From positions 62,001-126,000 of the forward strand of contig DFXE01000023.1 in the NCBI GenBank assembly GCA_002381645.1: a DNA stretch of 64,000 bases, read 5' to 3'. Made by a program: the position numbers and the translations under genes. The DNA is from Bacteroidales bacterium UBA4116 (GTDB lineage: Bacteria > Bacteroidota > Bacteroidia > Bacteroidales > Tannerellaceae). Position 1 is the stretch's first letter. Each line of letters starts with the position of its first letter. The notes below the pieces were generated by a model, which searched no databases, was not told where the DNA came from, and saw nothing but the letters and a program-made list of their open reading frames with translations. Shown here piece by piece: positions 52,617-62,127 of this stretch.

Positions 52617-52634
52617 TTTTCCTGAGCAGGAAAA
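52617..52634. repeat. Perfect palindrome between hlyD and the ATPase gene
   Basis: TTTTCCTG-AG-CAGGAAAA. It may be a weak stem after hlyD or an operator for the ATPase-permease genes. The side with a T run faces the plus strand, which has no gene, so a simple terminator is not the best reading. Confidence 0.6.
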
Positions 52635-52716
52635 TTTTTATGCATGGGCAGAAAATGTTTTTTTTCCGTACGGCCATTTTTTTATTTCTTTAGATAATAT
52701 ACAATAAGTCATGGTG

Positions 52717-53961
52717 CTAATCTAATTTTAATTTAGTTTTTTCTTTGTAATTATTCATATCGGATACAACCACTTCATCTCCCATATTCAAACCACTTAT
52801 TACTTCTACAAACTCAAAATTACTTTCTCCCAATTGTATTTTCCGTTTGATTAATTGATCGCCGTCAATTACAAATAGTTCATATTCTCCTTTTCCAATA
52901 TAATATGATCCGTTCGTAATGCGGAGTATATCCTCTTTAATTGCGTTCATGACGTATACATCTGTTTTCAACCCCGAGCGCAGCCGCCTGTGATTATCTT
53001 CTTCCAGTTGGACGGTAAATGAAATAACACCGTTTTTTGATAAAGGGGTTACGTCGCTAACTACTCCGTTTAGTTTATCGTTTCCAATTTTTACAACGGC
53101 TTTATTCCCGGCTGCGATACGGTCGCCATACGTATCTGCAATTTCTCCTTCTATTTTGAAATGTGAAAGGTCGGATACGATTGCAACGCGGTTACCTTGC
53201 TGTACCTGTGCACCAACTTCATTGTTTACATATGTAAGGATGGCTTTACGCGGCGAACGGATTTGTGCGTCTTCCAATGTACGTTTGGTCTCGGCAAGTC
53301 CTTTCCTGAATATACTCAGTTCCAACTCTTTTACCTTTAATCCGGCTTCTGCCAATGCTTGCTCATTTATATATTTCTGCACATCTTCTTTAAGTTGTAG
53401 CTGTCCTACATTATAGCTTAATTCCACTTGCCTCACTTTATCCGTGGTACCTGCTCCCAGGCTGTCGAGGTATTGTTCATTCCTTAATTCTACTTCTTTG
53501 CGGTTGAGCTCCATGCGTGAAACTTTAAGTTTCATTTCCATTTCCGAAAGTTTACTGCGGTTATTAACGCGTAGCTGTTCAAGTTCAAGCTGTTTCATTT
53601 GTTCTTCGTCCAGTAGTTTATTATATTCTGTTTCCGCAGTCTGCAAATCTAATTTTAAAATAGGTGTACCTATATCAACAGAATCCCCACCTTTTTTATA
53701 TATTTCGAGTATACGTGAATTTATCGGAGAATTAATTATTTCTTCAAATGCCGGAATTACTTTTCCGGATGCACTTACAGATACCTCTATCATACCCTTA
53801 TCGACCATGGATATCTGAAGATCATTGCGGTTGAGGCTGGTTTGCATAAATGAAATACCTGCGGCAAACACCGCGATGACTATACCAGCCATTACAGTTA
53901 CTTTAATGATTTGATTCCGTAACTCTTTTCTGCGTACTTCTTTTGATATTTCCCTATCCAT
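52717..53961 (-). CDS. HlyD/MacA-type periplasmic adaptor protein
   Basis: 414 residues from the ATG at 53961. A longer reading frame up to 54021 would cross the sigma-54 promoter, so it is rejected. Membrane anchor about 20-39, then biotinyl-lipoyl halves around a long coiled coil (about 100-215), barrel-sandwich and beta-barrel domains (about 230-345) and a membrane-proximal end (VISGLNMGDEVVVSDMNNYKE). It links the ABC permeases to TolC. First gene of the export operon. Confidence 0.9.
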   Translation of the reverse strand: MDREISKEVRRKELRNQIIKVTVMAGIVIAVFAAGISFMQTSLNRNDLQISMVDKGMIEVSVSASGKVIPAFEEIINSPINSRILEIYKKGGDSVDIGTPILKLDLQTAETEYNKLLDEEQMKQLELEQLRVNNRSKLSEMEMKLKVSRMELNRKEVELRNEQYLDSLGAGTTDKVRQVELSYNVGQLQLKEDVQKYINEQALAEAGLKVKELELSIFRKGLAETKRTLEDAQIRSPRKAILTYVNNEVGAQVQQGNRVAIVSDLSHFKIEGEIADTYGDRIAAGNKAVVKIGNDKLNGVVSDVTPLSKNGVISFTVQLEEDNHRRLRSGLKTDVYVMNAIKEDILRITNGSYYIGKGEYELFVIDGDQLIKRKIQLGESNFEFVEVISGLNMGDEVVVSDMNNYKEKTKLKLD

Positions 53962-53991
53962 ATAACGATGAATTATTTCAGCCTTATAAAA

Positions 53992-54007
53992 GGCAAACTT
54001 TATGCCA
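53992..54007 (-). promoter_or_regulatory. Sigma-54 promoter of the hlyD-ABC operon
   Basis: Minus-strand TGGCATAAAGTTTGCC fits TGGCAYRNNNNTTGC without a mismatch. Transcription would begin near 53981, leaving a leader of about 20 bases to the ATG at 53961. Confidence 0.8.
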
Positions 54008-54052
54008 AAATCATAATTCATTGAATGACTGTAAGATTCCTAATTAATTATG

Positions 54053-54077
54053 TGTGCGGTATCGGACAGAGTGTTCG
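54053..54077. promoter_or_regulatory. Three-half-site regulator binding motif upstream of hlyD
   Basis: TGTGCG, N4, CGGACA, N3, TGTTCG, continued by TTTTTGTG, matching the motif before tolC in order, spacing and flank. It ends about 46-70 bases upstream of the -24 element, as expected for an NtrC-type enhancer. Confidence 0.7.
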
Positions 54078-54183
54078 TTTTTGTGTTGTGAAATAAGACC
54101 ACAAATTATTTTAAACAATTATATGTGCTAAATGGTTATATATATAGATAACTAGGAAATTAACGTTTTTCAATTTTAGATTT

Positions 54184-55053
54184 ATGACAACCAAGACAGC
54201 GTTTTTAAGCGTAATGCTTTGTATTTTATTTATGACCAGTTGTTCAATAGAAGGAGATAATACAGTAAATCCTGATATACCCGGAACATATGGTACCGTT
54301 ACCCCAACTGATGAAGTTTTAAGATCGTTTGATATTAAATACCCTAATGCCAAAAATATAGAATGGGCAGTTAAGAGTAATTATTATGTAGCTGATTTTA
54401 CGGAAGGATATTCTAATATTATTGCATGGTTCAATCAGCAAGGCAATTGGACATTAAGCAAATCTTCCATTACTTCTAACGAATTAACTGCTGATATTAA
54501 ATCGGCTTTTTCCCAAAGTTCCTATTCGGGATGGGAAATAAAAGACAGGAATATTTTATCCCGCAAAGATTTCAGTGATATGTATATTATCGAAGTTGTA
54601 AATGGCGCAAGAGATATAAATATATATTATACAAAAGAGGGTGATCTGGTGAAAGCAGTCGATGCACAAACAGCTGATACTCCCCTCTCTGTTCCAGCAG
54701 AAGTAAATAATCTGCTGGTGAATTTATTCGGCAATTCTGAAATCATAGATATTTGGAGTGATTCATTAGGACCTAAGGTCGGTGTGATTGAAAATAATAC
54801 CTATAAAGTAGTAGCATTAGATTCATCTTATGGTTGGATATGTACGATATGGTCGATTCAAGAAGGAGTAGTGCCTGAAGTCGTAATGGAAGGATTCAAG
54901 TCATCACGCTATGGAGGTATAAATGTAGACGATATCAAAATCCTGGAAAATATGGAGGATTTATCTTATCTGTTTTATTTTGATGATGAGGGAAAGCATA
55001 AAATTGCCACTTTAATGGAATCAGGAAATCTTAAAAGTGTAATGTCTTATTAA
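54184..55053 (+). CDS. PepSY-like (DUF2874) lipoprotein
   Basis: 289 residues with a lipoprotein signal (lipobox Cys20 in FMTSC). Two PepSY-like units follow, about 40-115 (VLRSFDIKYPNAKNIEWAVKSNYYVADF, a typical opening of DUF2874) and about 130-285. The family is periplasmic and common in gut Bacteroidota with no established function. Divergent from hlyD, so it shares the upstream region that holds the regulator motif; a terminator follows. Confidence 0.75.
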   Translation: MTTKTAFLSVMLCILFMTSCSIEGDNTVNPDIPGTYGTVTPTDEVLRSFDIKYPNAKNIEWAVKSNYYVADFTEGYSNIIAWFNQQGNWTLSKSSITSNELTADIKSAFSQSSYSGWEIKDRNILSRKDFSDMYIIEVVNGARDINIYYTKEGDLVKAVDAQTADTPLSVPAEVNNLLVNLFGNSEIIDIWSDSLGPKVGVIENNTYKVVALDSSYGWICTIWSIQEGVVPEVVMEGFKSSRYGGINVDDIKILENMEDLSYLFYFDDEGKHKIATLMESGNLKSVMSY

Positions 55054-55074
55054 GGAATGTATTATAGAATTATC

Positions 55075-55106
55075 AAGGTGTTTATGTTTTTTAGCGTAAA
55101 CACCTT
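55075..55106 (+). terminator. Terminator after the PepSY-like gene
   Basis: Perfect 10-bp stem AAGGTGTTTA / TAAACACCTT with a 12-base loop and a T-rich tail. Confidence 0.88.
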
Positions 55107-55264
55107 TTCTTTTTAAAGGTTTACTACTACTTACTTATAAATAGTTTGCATATAATAATTTAACTCATGTGTTATGTTAGTTACCTCATGTAAATAACGT
55201 ATTTCTTTGCTAAACAAAACCATTTTCTTATAAAAAAGGAACAAAAGAATTCTTAAAGTTAACC

Positions 55265-55272
55265 TATCTTTG
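55265..55272 (+). promoter_or_regulatory. Bacteroidota -7 promoter element for the TonB receptor
   Basis: TATCTTTG, matching TAnnTTTG, 36 bases before the start at 55309. Confidence 0.6.
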
Positions 55273-55308
55273 CGCAGAATTCTGTGAAAAAACAAAAGAT
55301 TTAAGGTT

Positions 55309-58107
55309 ATGAAAAATTATGTGATTGTTGCTCTGCTTCTGTTTTGTTCCCACTTTTCATTTGCTCAAAAAATAAACGGATATGTTTATGACGCTTCTAA
55401 CGAAGAAGCTCTGACAGGAGTAAATATCTTTTTCAAAGATAAAGGTGCTACCCAGGGCACTATAACGGATATCGACGGATATTATGAACTGGAAATTCCG
55501 GTTGGAAATGTTACGCTTACTTTCAGTTATCTTGGATATGAGACGGAAACCCGTCCGCTTATTGTAAAACGTAACCAGGAAATCAATTTAAATATCGCTA
55601 TGAAAATGCAATCCAACCTGATGGATGAAGTGGTTATAAGCGTGGGGCGTTATGAACAGAAACTGAGTGAAGTAACTGTTTCTATGGATGTTTTGAAAGC
55701 TGCTGACATATCCATACAGAATCCTACTGATTTAAGTGCGGTATTAAATACAATGCCCGGTGTGGATGTCACCGATAAACAACCTTCCATTCGGGGGGGC
55801 AGTGGATGGACATATGGGGTAGGTAGTCGTAGCCAGATACTTGTCGACGGCATGTCGGTATTAACTCCCGCTGTTGGAGAGATCAACTGGAATATGATCC
55901 CGATGGAGAATATCGAACAGGTAGAAGTTATTAAAGGCGCATCATCCGTCCTTTACGGTTCGTCTGCATTGAACGGATTGATAAATGTACGTACGTCGCG
56001 CCCGGGACTCGATCCTAAGACAAAAGTGAATGCTTACCTGGGTATTTACGGTGATCCGAAAAATGATAAATATGTTTGGTGGGGTAGTGATTTCTGGAGC
56101 GAAGGAAAATATCAGGTGGAGCCTTTTCTACGCCGTAACGTATTGTCGGGTATAAGGAATCCGATATATAACGGATTGGATATTTCTCATTCCAGACGGA
56201 TAAATAACCTGGACGTAACCGGCAGTATGAATATATTTACCGATGAAGGTTACCGGCAGGGTAATTATAATAAAAGAGTGAGGATCGGGGGAAACCTGAC
56301 ATATCATGATCCGAACGTTCACGGATTAAATTATGGTCTGAACGGAAATTTCCTATCTAATGATTATGCCAGTTTTTTTATGTGGAGGTCTGCAGATGAA
56401 GCTTATACACAGTCACCATTAGCCAATATGGGTCGTCAGGGGAATAGTTTTTATATCGATCCTTTTTTGAATTATACGAACGCAAATAAAAATACGACGC
56501 ATCGATTGAAAGGGCGTTTCTACCATAAATCGGACAGGATCAAGTCGCAACGTACGGATAAGTCCATTCTGGAGTTAGCTGATAATATGGGATTCAATTA
56601 CGACGCCATACCGGATCTGATGAAAATTATAGAAAATCCTGCAGGTGAGTTACTGCCTCGTTTTGCCCCACATCTACAGGACGTAATGAACGGTTATTAT
56701 GTTGGTGCGGCGAGTGAGATTGAGAGTCTTGCCAATCAATTTTTTCCCAATGCCAAACCTGCCGATTATGTCGATTTAGTATCCTGGGTGATGGGTAATA
56801 CTCCTTTACCGGAGAATTCCTCTGATTTGCTACCATGGCTTGTCGGAACAATGTCTCCGAACAAAGACAACAGCTCTCCTCCTGATAATACTTCTTCTTA
56901 TTATCTCGATTATCAGTTCAATAAAAAATATGATAATGCACAATTCACCACAGGAGCTACTTTCGACCATACACGTACGGAATCAGCGGTAACCGGAACA
57001 CATAAAAGTGATAACATCGGTTTATTTATTCAGTACGACAGGAAATTCTTTGATAAATTAACGGCATCATTAGGTATGCGTCTTGAATATTACCGGGTAG
57101 ATTCTCTTTATCGTGAAGCTGAAACAAAAGCATTTGGAGTTAAGTTTCCGTTCAAACCGGTGCTAAGGGGCGGATTGAATTATGAGTTGGCTGAACACAG
57201 CTTTATACGTGCATCGGTAGGACAGGGATACCGTTATCCTTCAATCACGGAGAAATTTGTTTATAAAGATATAGGTGGTATTGCTGCTTATCCTAATAAT
57301 GCACTTCATGCGGAAAAAGGGTTTAATGCGGAATTGGGTATAAAACAAGGATATAAGATTGGAAATTTTATGGGTTACCTGGATGTGGCAGGTTTTTATA
57401 ATTACTATAAAGATATGATCGAATTCCAGTTTGGTTTATTTAACAGCACCACATTCGAATATGTTGATAATTTAGCCGATGTTATATCAATGGTATCGAA
57501 TGGTCAAATGCCGGGTTTCGGAACACGTTTCGAAAATATCTCCCGTGCCAGGATTTATGGCATCGACGCATCTGTTAACGGTTTATGGGATATTACACCG
57601 ACAACGAAAATGACTTATAACCTGGGTTATGTATTCCTGCAGCCCATTGATGTAAACGCGGATGAGATCAATGCGGCGGAAGAGGCCAATACAGATCCTT
57701 TAGCTGTAAAATCCAAGTCAAATACTTCTGATTACCTGAAGTATCGCCAGAAACATTCCGTAAAAGCGGTAATGGATCTGCACTGGAAGCGCTTTAATAT
57801 CGGAACTAATATGTCCTGGAAAAGTAAGACTTTGGCAGTAGACTATTTTATGCTTGATGAAAGGGATAAAACTTATCCGGATATTATGGATTACGTAAGG
57901 GGAATATTATTCCCCGGATTGCATGATTATTGGAAAGATAAGAATAAAGGTTTCTTTACAATGGATTTAAGGTTAGGTTTTAATTTAAATAAAAATATCC
58001 ATTTACAGGCGAATGTAAATAACGTATTCAATAAAGAATACAGCATACGTCCTATGGATGTATCGGCCCCTCGTACCTTTATCCTGCGAATGAATACTAC
58101 TTTTTAA
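55309..58107 (+). CDS. TonB-dependent outer-membrane receptor
   Basis: 932 residues. Signal peptide (about 1-19), carboxypeptidase-regulatory-like domain about 20-105 (INGYVYDASNEEALTGVNIFFKDKGATQGTITDIDGYYEL), plug about 115-235 (LNTMPGVDVTDKQPSIRGGSGWTYGVGSRSQILVDGM) and a 22-strand barrel ending in RTFILRMNTTF. No SusD partner is next to it, so it is not a standard glycan utilisation pair; siderophore, metal or vitamin uptake is possible but nothing here decides it. Single-gene unit with its own promoter. Confidence 0.92.
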   Translation: MKNYVIVALLLFCSHFSFAQKINGYVYDASNEEALTGVNIFFKDKGATQGTITDIDGYYELEIPVGNVTLTFSYLGYETETRPLIVKRNQEINLNIAMKMQSNLMDEVVISVGRYEQKLSEVTVSMDVLKAADISIQNPTDLSAVLNTMPGVDVTDKQPSIRGGSGWTYGVGSRSQILVDGMSVLTPAVGEINWNMIPMENIEQVEVIKGASSVLYGSSALNGLINVRTSRPGLDPKTKVNAYLGIYGDPKNDKYVWWGSDFWSEGKYQVEPFLRRNVLSGIRNPIYNGLDISHSRRINNLDVTGSMNIFTDEGYRQGNYNKRVRIGGNLTYHDPNVHGLNYGLNGNFLSNDYASFFMWRSADEAYTQSPLANMGRQGNSFYIDPFLNYTNANKNTTHRLKGRFYHKSDRIKSQRTDKSILELADNMGFNYDAIPDLMKIIENPAGELLPRFAPHLQDVMNGYYVGAASEIESLANQFFPNAKPADYVDLVSWVMGNTPLPENSSDLLPWLVGTMSPNKDNSSPPDNTSSYYLDYQFNKKYDNAQFTTGATFDHTRTESAVTGTHKSDNIGLFIQYDRKFFDKLTASLGMRLEYYRVDSLYREAETKAFGVKFPFKPVLRGGLNYELAEHSFIRASVGQGYRYPSITEKFVYKDIGGIAAYPNNALHAEKGFNAELGIKQGYKIGNFMGYLDVAGFYNYYKDMIEFQFGLFNSTTFEYVDNLADVISMVSNGQMPGFGTRFENISRARIYGIDASVNGLWDITPTTKMTYNLGYVFLQPIDVNADEINAAEEANTDPLAVKSKSNTSDYLKYRQKHSVKAVMDLHWKRFNIGTNMSWKSKTLAVDYFMLDERDKTYPDIMDYVRGILFPGLHDYWKDKNKGFFTMDLRLGFNLNKNIHLQANVNNVFNKEYSIRPMDVSAPRTFILRMNTTF

Positions 58108-58118
58108 TAATTCTCTTT

Positions 58119-58151
58119 ATTGGGTTTCTGGTCATGGATCAGAAGCCCAAT
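58119..58151. terminator. Bidirectional terminator
   Basis: 12-bp stem ATTGGGTTTCTG / CAGAAGCCCAAT with one G-T pair and a 9-base loop, between the convergent TonB receptor and barrel-protein genes. It overlaps the stop of the latter. Confidence 0.75.
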
Positions 58152-60679
58152 CCCAACTCAAACAAAAAGCGCACACTGTCTTTGGAGCCGAAAAGAGAGT
58201 ATTTGGTAGTTATTTTATTTACAAGCGTTAGCCATATCCCTCCACCATAAGATGAATGCCATTTATTTGAGGTTTCCTGCGGCAGCCATACCCTGCCGTA
58301 ATCAATGCCCACAAAAAGACCGTACAGAAGCGGGGTAAAAGGATTTTTCAGTTGCCCCATATCTACCCTTACATCAGAATACTGATAAAATGAATATCTT
58401 CCCAGAAAACGGTTTTCCCTAAATCCCCTTAACTCGGTAGTAGCTGCCTGGTAGAATTCGTATTTGTCCGAAAAAAGCATTTTTCCTTTTGCCTTTGTAG
58501 CAAATGAAAAACGGTCGGTTATATCGAAATCCAACGATATGCTTGCGTCTGCATAAGGAAAATTCCTTTTTACATTTTGTAAATTCATTTTCCAACCACC
58601 GGCTGCTGTTCCTTCCAGTTTGGAAAGGAAGGATGGGAACGTTTTTGTTATTTCAAACTTAACACCTATATCTGCAAAATAATTCATATTGAACACCCTG
58701 TGGTTTGCAGGGTATATTAAATTGATGAAATTATCATGTGGGTGCATCACTTTCATCATTTCCAATGATGTATAGAATGAAAGTTTTTGATCTTTCCTGA
58801 TGCTTATGTTATAAGCAGGCGTTATCGAAAGATTGCGTAAGTTTACCCTGTTGAAGTTATTTCTTTCTTCTTTATAACCCGGAGTATTATTGCCGAAACC
58901 GAAAAAATTGAAATAGTTTTTTGGAAATCCGAATTCGACATCAACGGTTAAGTCTTTTGTTTCATCGTAAAACGGAAAGATGCCCCTGTACATAAATCCA
59001 CTTAGATAATTAAAACCCAACCTATGCTGATAGGTAAAGGGAAGGCGTTTATATCCATACATGGTGTAGGTAACAAAACTTCCGATATTGAATCCTAAAT
59101 CGGAATCATAAAACCCCCACGGACTAAACGAGAAAGTAGAATATTTTGTTCGGGTATAATCATACCCGACGACTTTTTCATTATCAGAGATTATGGTTTT
59201 TACACCTGAAAGGGTATCTAAGCCCAGGTCATGAGAAGGGTAACTGTAAATTTTAAGCTTTTTCTTTGATTGCAGATCGAATGAGTTATTTCCTTTTCCT
59301 GTAATCAAAAGTACATTCATTGGCTTGCCGTTATTTCCTTTTACTTCAAAATGATCGTCACCATCAAGTCCGTATATCCATATTTCTTTGGAAATGTTAT
59401 TTCTGTATTTTTTCTCAAAAGCCGTTGTTCCTCTCTCTTTATCAATTATTTTCAGATGTAAACTATCGGGATTACTCCGATCGATAATGAAATACTCAGA
59501 CCTGTTTGTACCTGTAGCAATAGGCGTTTTTTGAAGGATAGTATAATATTCCATTGCAATATCTTCCAATAAATCCCTCCTTTGCTTTAATATCGATTTT
59601 ATCTGATCGATATCTTCTCCCTGTATATTTTCCGGTAATTCGGAAAATGCTTTTTCAATCAATGAGTCTGTAATATTCTCTTTTAAAAATTTGGCTTCAT
59701 TTACCCAAACCGTTTCATCGCTTTGTGCAGCAAGTGCCATATCAAGAGTATAACCCAACGAATTAAATTTTTTCAGATTTTTGTATTGCACATCATAATT
59801 GTAAATGAATCCCAAAGATAAAACATTCAGCATTTGTTTAAAAACAAAGCCATCAACCCGCGTAAAAGCGTGGTTACGGTCGATAACTAAGGGATTATAA
59901 GCTATACTATCGTTATATTGTTCAGCGGTCCAGTTCCAGTTTTCGGGCATTTTGTTCCAGTCGCCCGTTAGCATATCAAATAACCGTTCGCGGATAAATA
60001 ATTGCTGATTTACAAAGAATGATTTATCTTTTTTTAAGCTATCCAGCAATTCACGCGTAGTAAGAATATTCTCTTTTGCATTAACGGCGGGAAGGTCAAC
60101 GATACTTACCAGTTTATCCTGAATCTGGCTACCGTCGGCAATCGTATCATTTGTCGTGTATTTAGGAATAAAATAAATGCGGGGATTATTGGAACTTAAA
60201 CCGGCTGATTTAGCCATTAAATCGGAAGCAAGAAATGTGTAAGGGTTGATAATTGTGTAAGCATCCCCGATAAACGTATCCAGGTAAGTATTCTCAAAAT
60301 CTTTTTTATTATACATATCCTGGAAGAAGTCAGATTCGAGAAAACTAGTAGATCCTCCTAACGGTTTAAGTAAATACAAATTTTCATTTCTGTCTTCAAG
60401 AGCGAGGCCGTGAAAATTATTGGCCTGTTCTACCACCTTCACACCTCCGGCAAACGAATTAAAAGTGATAGGTGTAACTACGATTTCTTTTGTATATAGA
60501 TTCCTGTAATGCTTTCCCCAAAGCCAATTATAAAAATCACTTCTTGGCTTCATATCCGGTGGGTAAATAGATTTTTTGATTTTATTTTCCTGCGCTGGTG
60601 ATTTATCAGATGCGGCTATTGACTTTTGTATCATACAAAAGCACGCTATTAGGAATAGTATGTAAAGATACCGGTTCAT
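58139..60679 (-). CDS. BamA/TamA-like barrel protein with a large periplasmic domain
   Basis: 846 residues from the ATG at 60679, which overlaps the amylase stop as ATGA and gives a clean signal peptide (YILFLIACFCMIQKSIAA). The first half resembles the middle part of Bacteroidota proteins that join a metallophosphatase to a BamA-type barrel: GGVKVVEQANNFHGLALEDRNENLYLLKPLGG (about 70-100) and RERLFDMLTGDWNKMPENWNW (about 240-260) with VIDRNHAF further on. No metallophosphatase is present. The C-terminal half (about 520-846) is a Bac_surface_Ag-like barrel. Function unknown. Confidence 0.6.
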   Translation of the reverse strand: MNRYLYILFLIACFCMIQKSIAASDKSPAQENKIKKSIYPPDMKPRSDFYNWLWGKHYRNLYTKEIVVTPITFNSFAGGVKVVEQANNFHGLALEDRNENLYLLKPLGGSTSFLESDFFQDMYNKKDFENTYLDTFIGDAYTIINPYTFLASDLMAKSAGLSSNNPRIYFIPKYTTNDTIADGSQIQDKLVSIVDLPAVNAKENILTTRELLDSLKKDKSFFVNQQLFIRERLFDMLTGDWNKMPENWNWTAEQYNDSIAYNPLVIDRNHAFTRVDGFVFKQMLNVLSLGFIYNYDVQYKNLKKFNSLGYTLDMALAAQSDETVWVNEAKFLKENITDSLIEKAFSELPENIQGEDIDQIKSILKQRRDLLEDIAMEYYTILQKTPIATGTNRSEYFIIDRSNPDSLHLKIIDKERGTTAFEKKYRNNISKEIWIYGLDGDDHFEVKGNNGKPMNVLLITGKGNNSFDLQSKKKLKIYSYPSHDLGLDTLSGVKTIISDNEKVVGYDYTRTKYSTFSFSPWGFYDSDLGFNIGSFVTYTMYGYKRLPFTYQHRLGFNYLSGFMYRGIFPFYDETKDLTVDVEFGFPKNYFNFFGFGNNTPGYKEERNNFNRVNLRNLSITPAYNISIRKDQKLSFYTSLEMMKVMHPHDNFINLIYPANHRVFNMNYFADIGVKFEITKTFPSFLSKLEGTAAGGWKMNLQNVKRNFPYADASISLDFDITDRFSFATKAKGKMLFSDKYEFYQAATTELRGFRENRFLGRYSFYQYSDVRVDMGQLKNPFTPLLYGLFVGIDYGRVWLPQETSNKWHSSYGGGIWLTLVNKITTKYSLFGSKDSVRFLFELGLGF

Positions 60680-62121
60680 TCTTTTATCCATGCGGAAAAT
60701 GTGCACCCTTTAACATAAAAGTCGGCATTTCCGTCTTTATCGATCGTTACTTTCTGCGGAGAATTGCCTGTAATATCATACCAGGTCTCTCCGGCCCTGT
60801 TTACACCTGCGTGCATATTCTTTACCCCGTCTTCTCCGTTAGAGATAAGCAATGCTAATCCTGATCGGGGATGCTTTTCGTCTCCCATCCGTATAAAACC
60901 TACTGTGTTTGGATGATCGAAATAATTTATTTGTTCACCGTGAGCATACCTGCACCTAACCTGTGTTAATATATTAATAATAGTCCTGTGTCTGGAGTTT
61001 TTTCGTTTTATTCCATAATAGTCGCCATAAAAAATACAGGGGTATCCGTCTTTCATTAGTAAGATGAGGGCATATGCCGAGGGTTTGAACCAGTCTTCAA
61101 TTTCCGATTCCAATGAACTGCCTTTCTGTGAATCGTGATTATCTACAAAAGTGACCGCATAATTGGGGTGCTTTTCTACTAATGTATCTTTCAATAGATA
61201 GCATAGATTGTAGTTTTTACCGTTTTTGGATGCTTCAAACAAGTTGTAATGTAAAGGAACGTCGAATAAATCCACGCTATATCCGACATTTTCCAGATAC
61301 ATACTCAGGGCATTTATATCTCTTTTCCAATATTCCCCTACGGCATAAAAATCATCTTTATATTCCTTCCGTATCGTTTCGAGAAATTGTTTGATAAAAT
61401 GGTCGCTAATGTGTTTAATGGCATCCAACCTCATTCCATCGAGGTTTAACTCGTTCGACACCCATACTCCCCATTTGTTAATTTCATTTATTACTTCGGG
61501 GTTATCGAAATCAAGATCGGCAAACATCAGGTAATCGTAATTGCCATTTTCATCGTCCACTCCCTGATTCCAGGATTTACCGTCTCCAATAATCTGGTAT
61601 ATACCTTTCTTACCTGTTTTTTTGTCATAATCAACACCGGAAAAGTGATGCCAGTGCCATTTGAAATCTGAATATTGATTGTTTCTTCCGGGAAAATCAA
61701 AACCTGTCATGCCCTCGATTTCAAATGTATTGCTGATGTATTGGTTCCTTTGGTTAGGATCAACTTCCCTTACTGAGAAAACTTCCGAGTGATCAGAGCC
61801 GGCTTTATGATTCATCACCGCATCAAGATATATACAGATATGGTGTTTATGCAATTGGTCAATCATTCGCTTGAGCTCCTTTTTGGTGCCGTATTTGGTT
61901 CGTATTGTTCCTTTCTGATTGAATTCACCTAAATCGTATAGGTCATATGTGCCGTATCCTTCGTCTTTTTGTGATATGGCTTTATATGCAGGGGGTATCC
62001 ACAATGCGGTTATTCCCATTTGATGTAAATGCAATGCCTCTCTTCTTATCCTGTTCCATAAATTACCTGAATTAGGGAGATTCCACTCGAAGAATTGCAT
62101 CATTACACCATTTCTGATCAT
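60676..62121 (-). CDS. Cytoplasmic alpha-amylase, GH13 family
   Basis: 481 residues and no signal peptide. GH13 regions: I YLDAVMNHKAG (about 99-109), II GMRLDAIKHI (nucleophile Asp about 231), III YAVGEYWKRD (acid/base Glu about 262), IV VTFVDNHDS (about 325). The length and absence of a signal fit the intracellular AmyS-like branch that cuts maltodextrin or glycogen. It lies 6 bases after fumC and its stop overlaps the next gene's start. Confidence 0.92.
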   Translation of the reverse strand: MIRNGVMMQFFEWNLPNSGNLWNRIRREALHLHQMGITALWIPPAYKAISQKDEGYGTYDLYDLGEFNQKGTIRTKYGTKKELKRMIDQLHKHHICIYLDAVMNHKAGSDHSEVFSVREVDPNQRNQYISNTFEIEGMTGFDFPGRNNQYSDFKWHWHHFSGVDYDKKTGKKGIYQIIGDGKSWNQGVDDENGNYDYLMFADLDFDNPEVINEINKWGVWVSNELNLDGMRLDAIKHISDHFIKQFLETIRKEYKDDFYAVGEYWKRDINALSMYLENVGYSVDLFDVPLHYNLFEASKNGKNYNLCYLLKDTLVEKHPNYAVTFVDNHDSQKGSSLESEIEDWFKPSAYALILLMKDGYPCIFYGDYYGIKRKNSRHRTIINILTQVRCRYAHGEQINYFDHPNTVGFIRMGDEKHPRSGLALLISNGEDGVKNMHAGVNRAGETWYDITGNSPQKVTIDKDGNADFYVKGCTFSAWIKE

Positions 62122-62127
62122 TTTAGT

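Noticed and set aside
53962..54021. N-terminal extension of the HlyD-type adaptor
   Set aside because: It would run across the perfect sigma-54 promoter; the ATG at 53961 gives the usual short cytoplasmic part and membrane anchor.
55309..58107. SusC-like glycan importer
   Set aside because: No SusD gene beside it and its neighbours are not a polysaccharide utilisation locus; called only as a TonB-dependent receptor.
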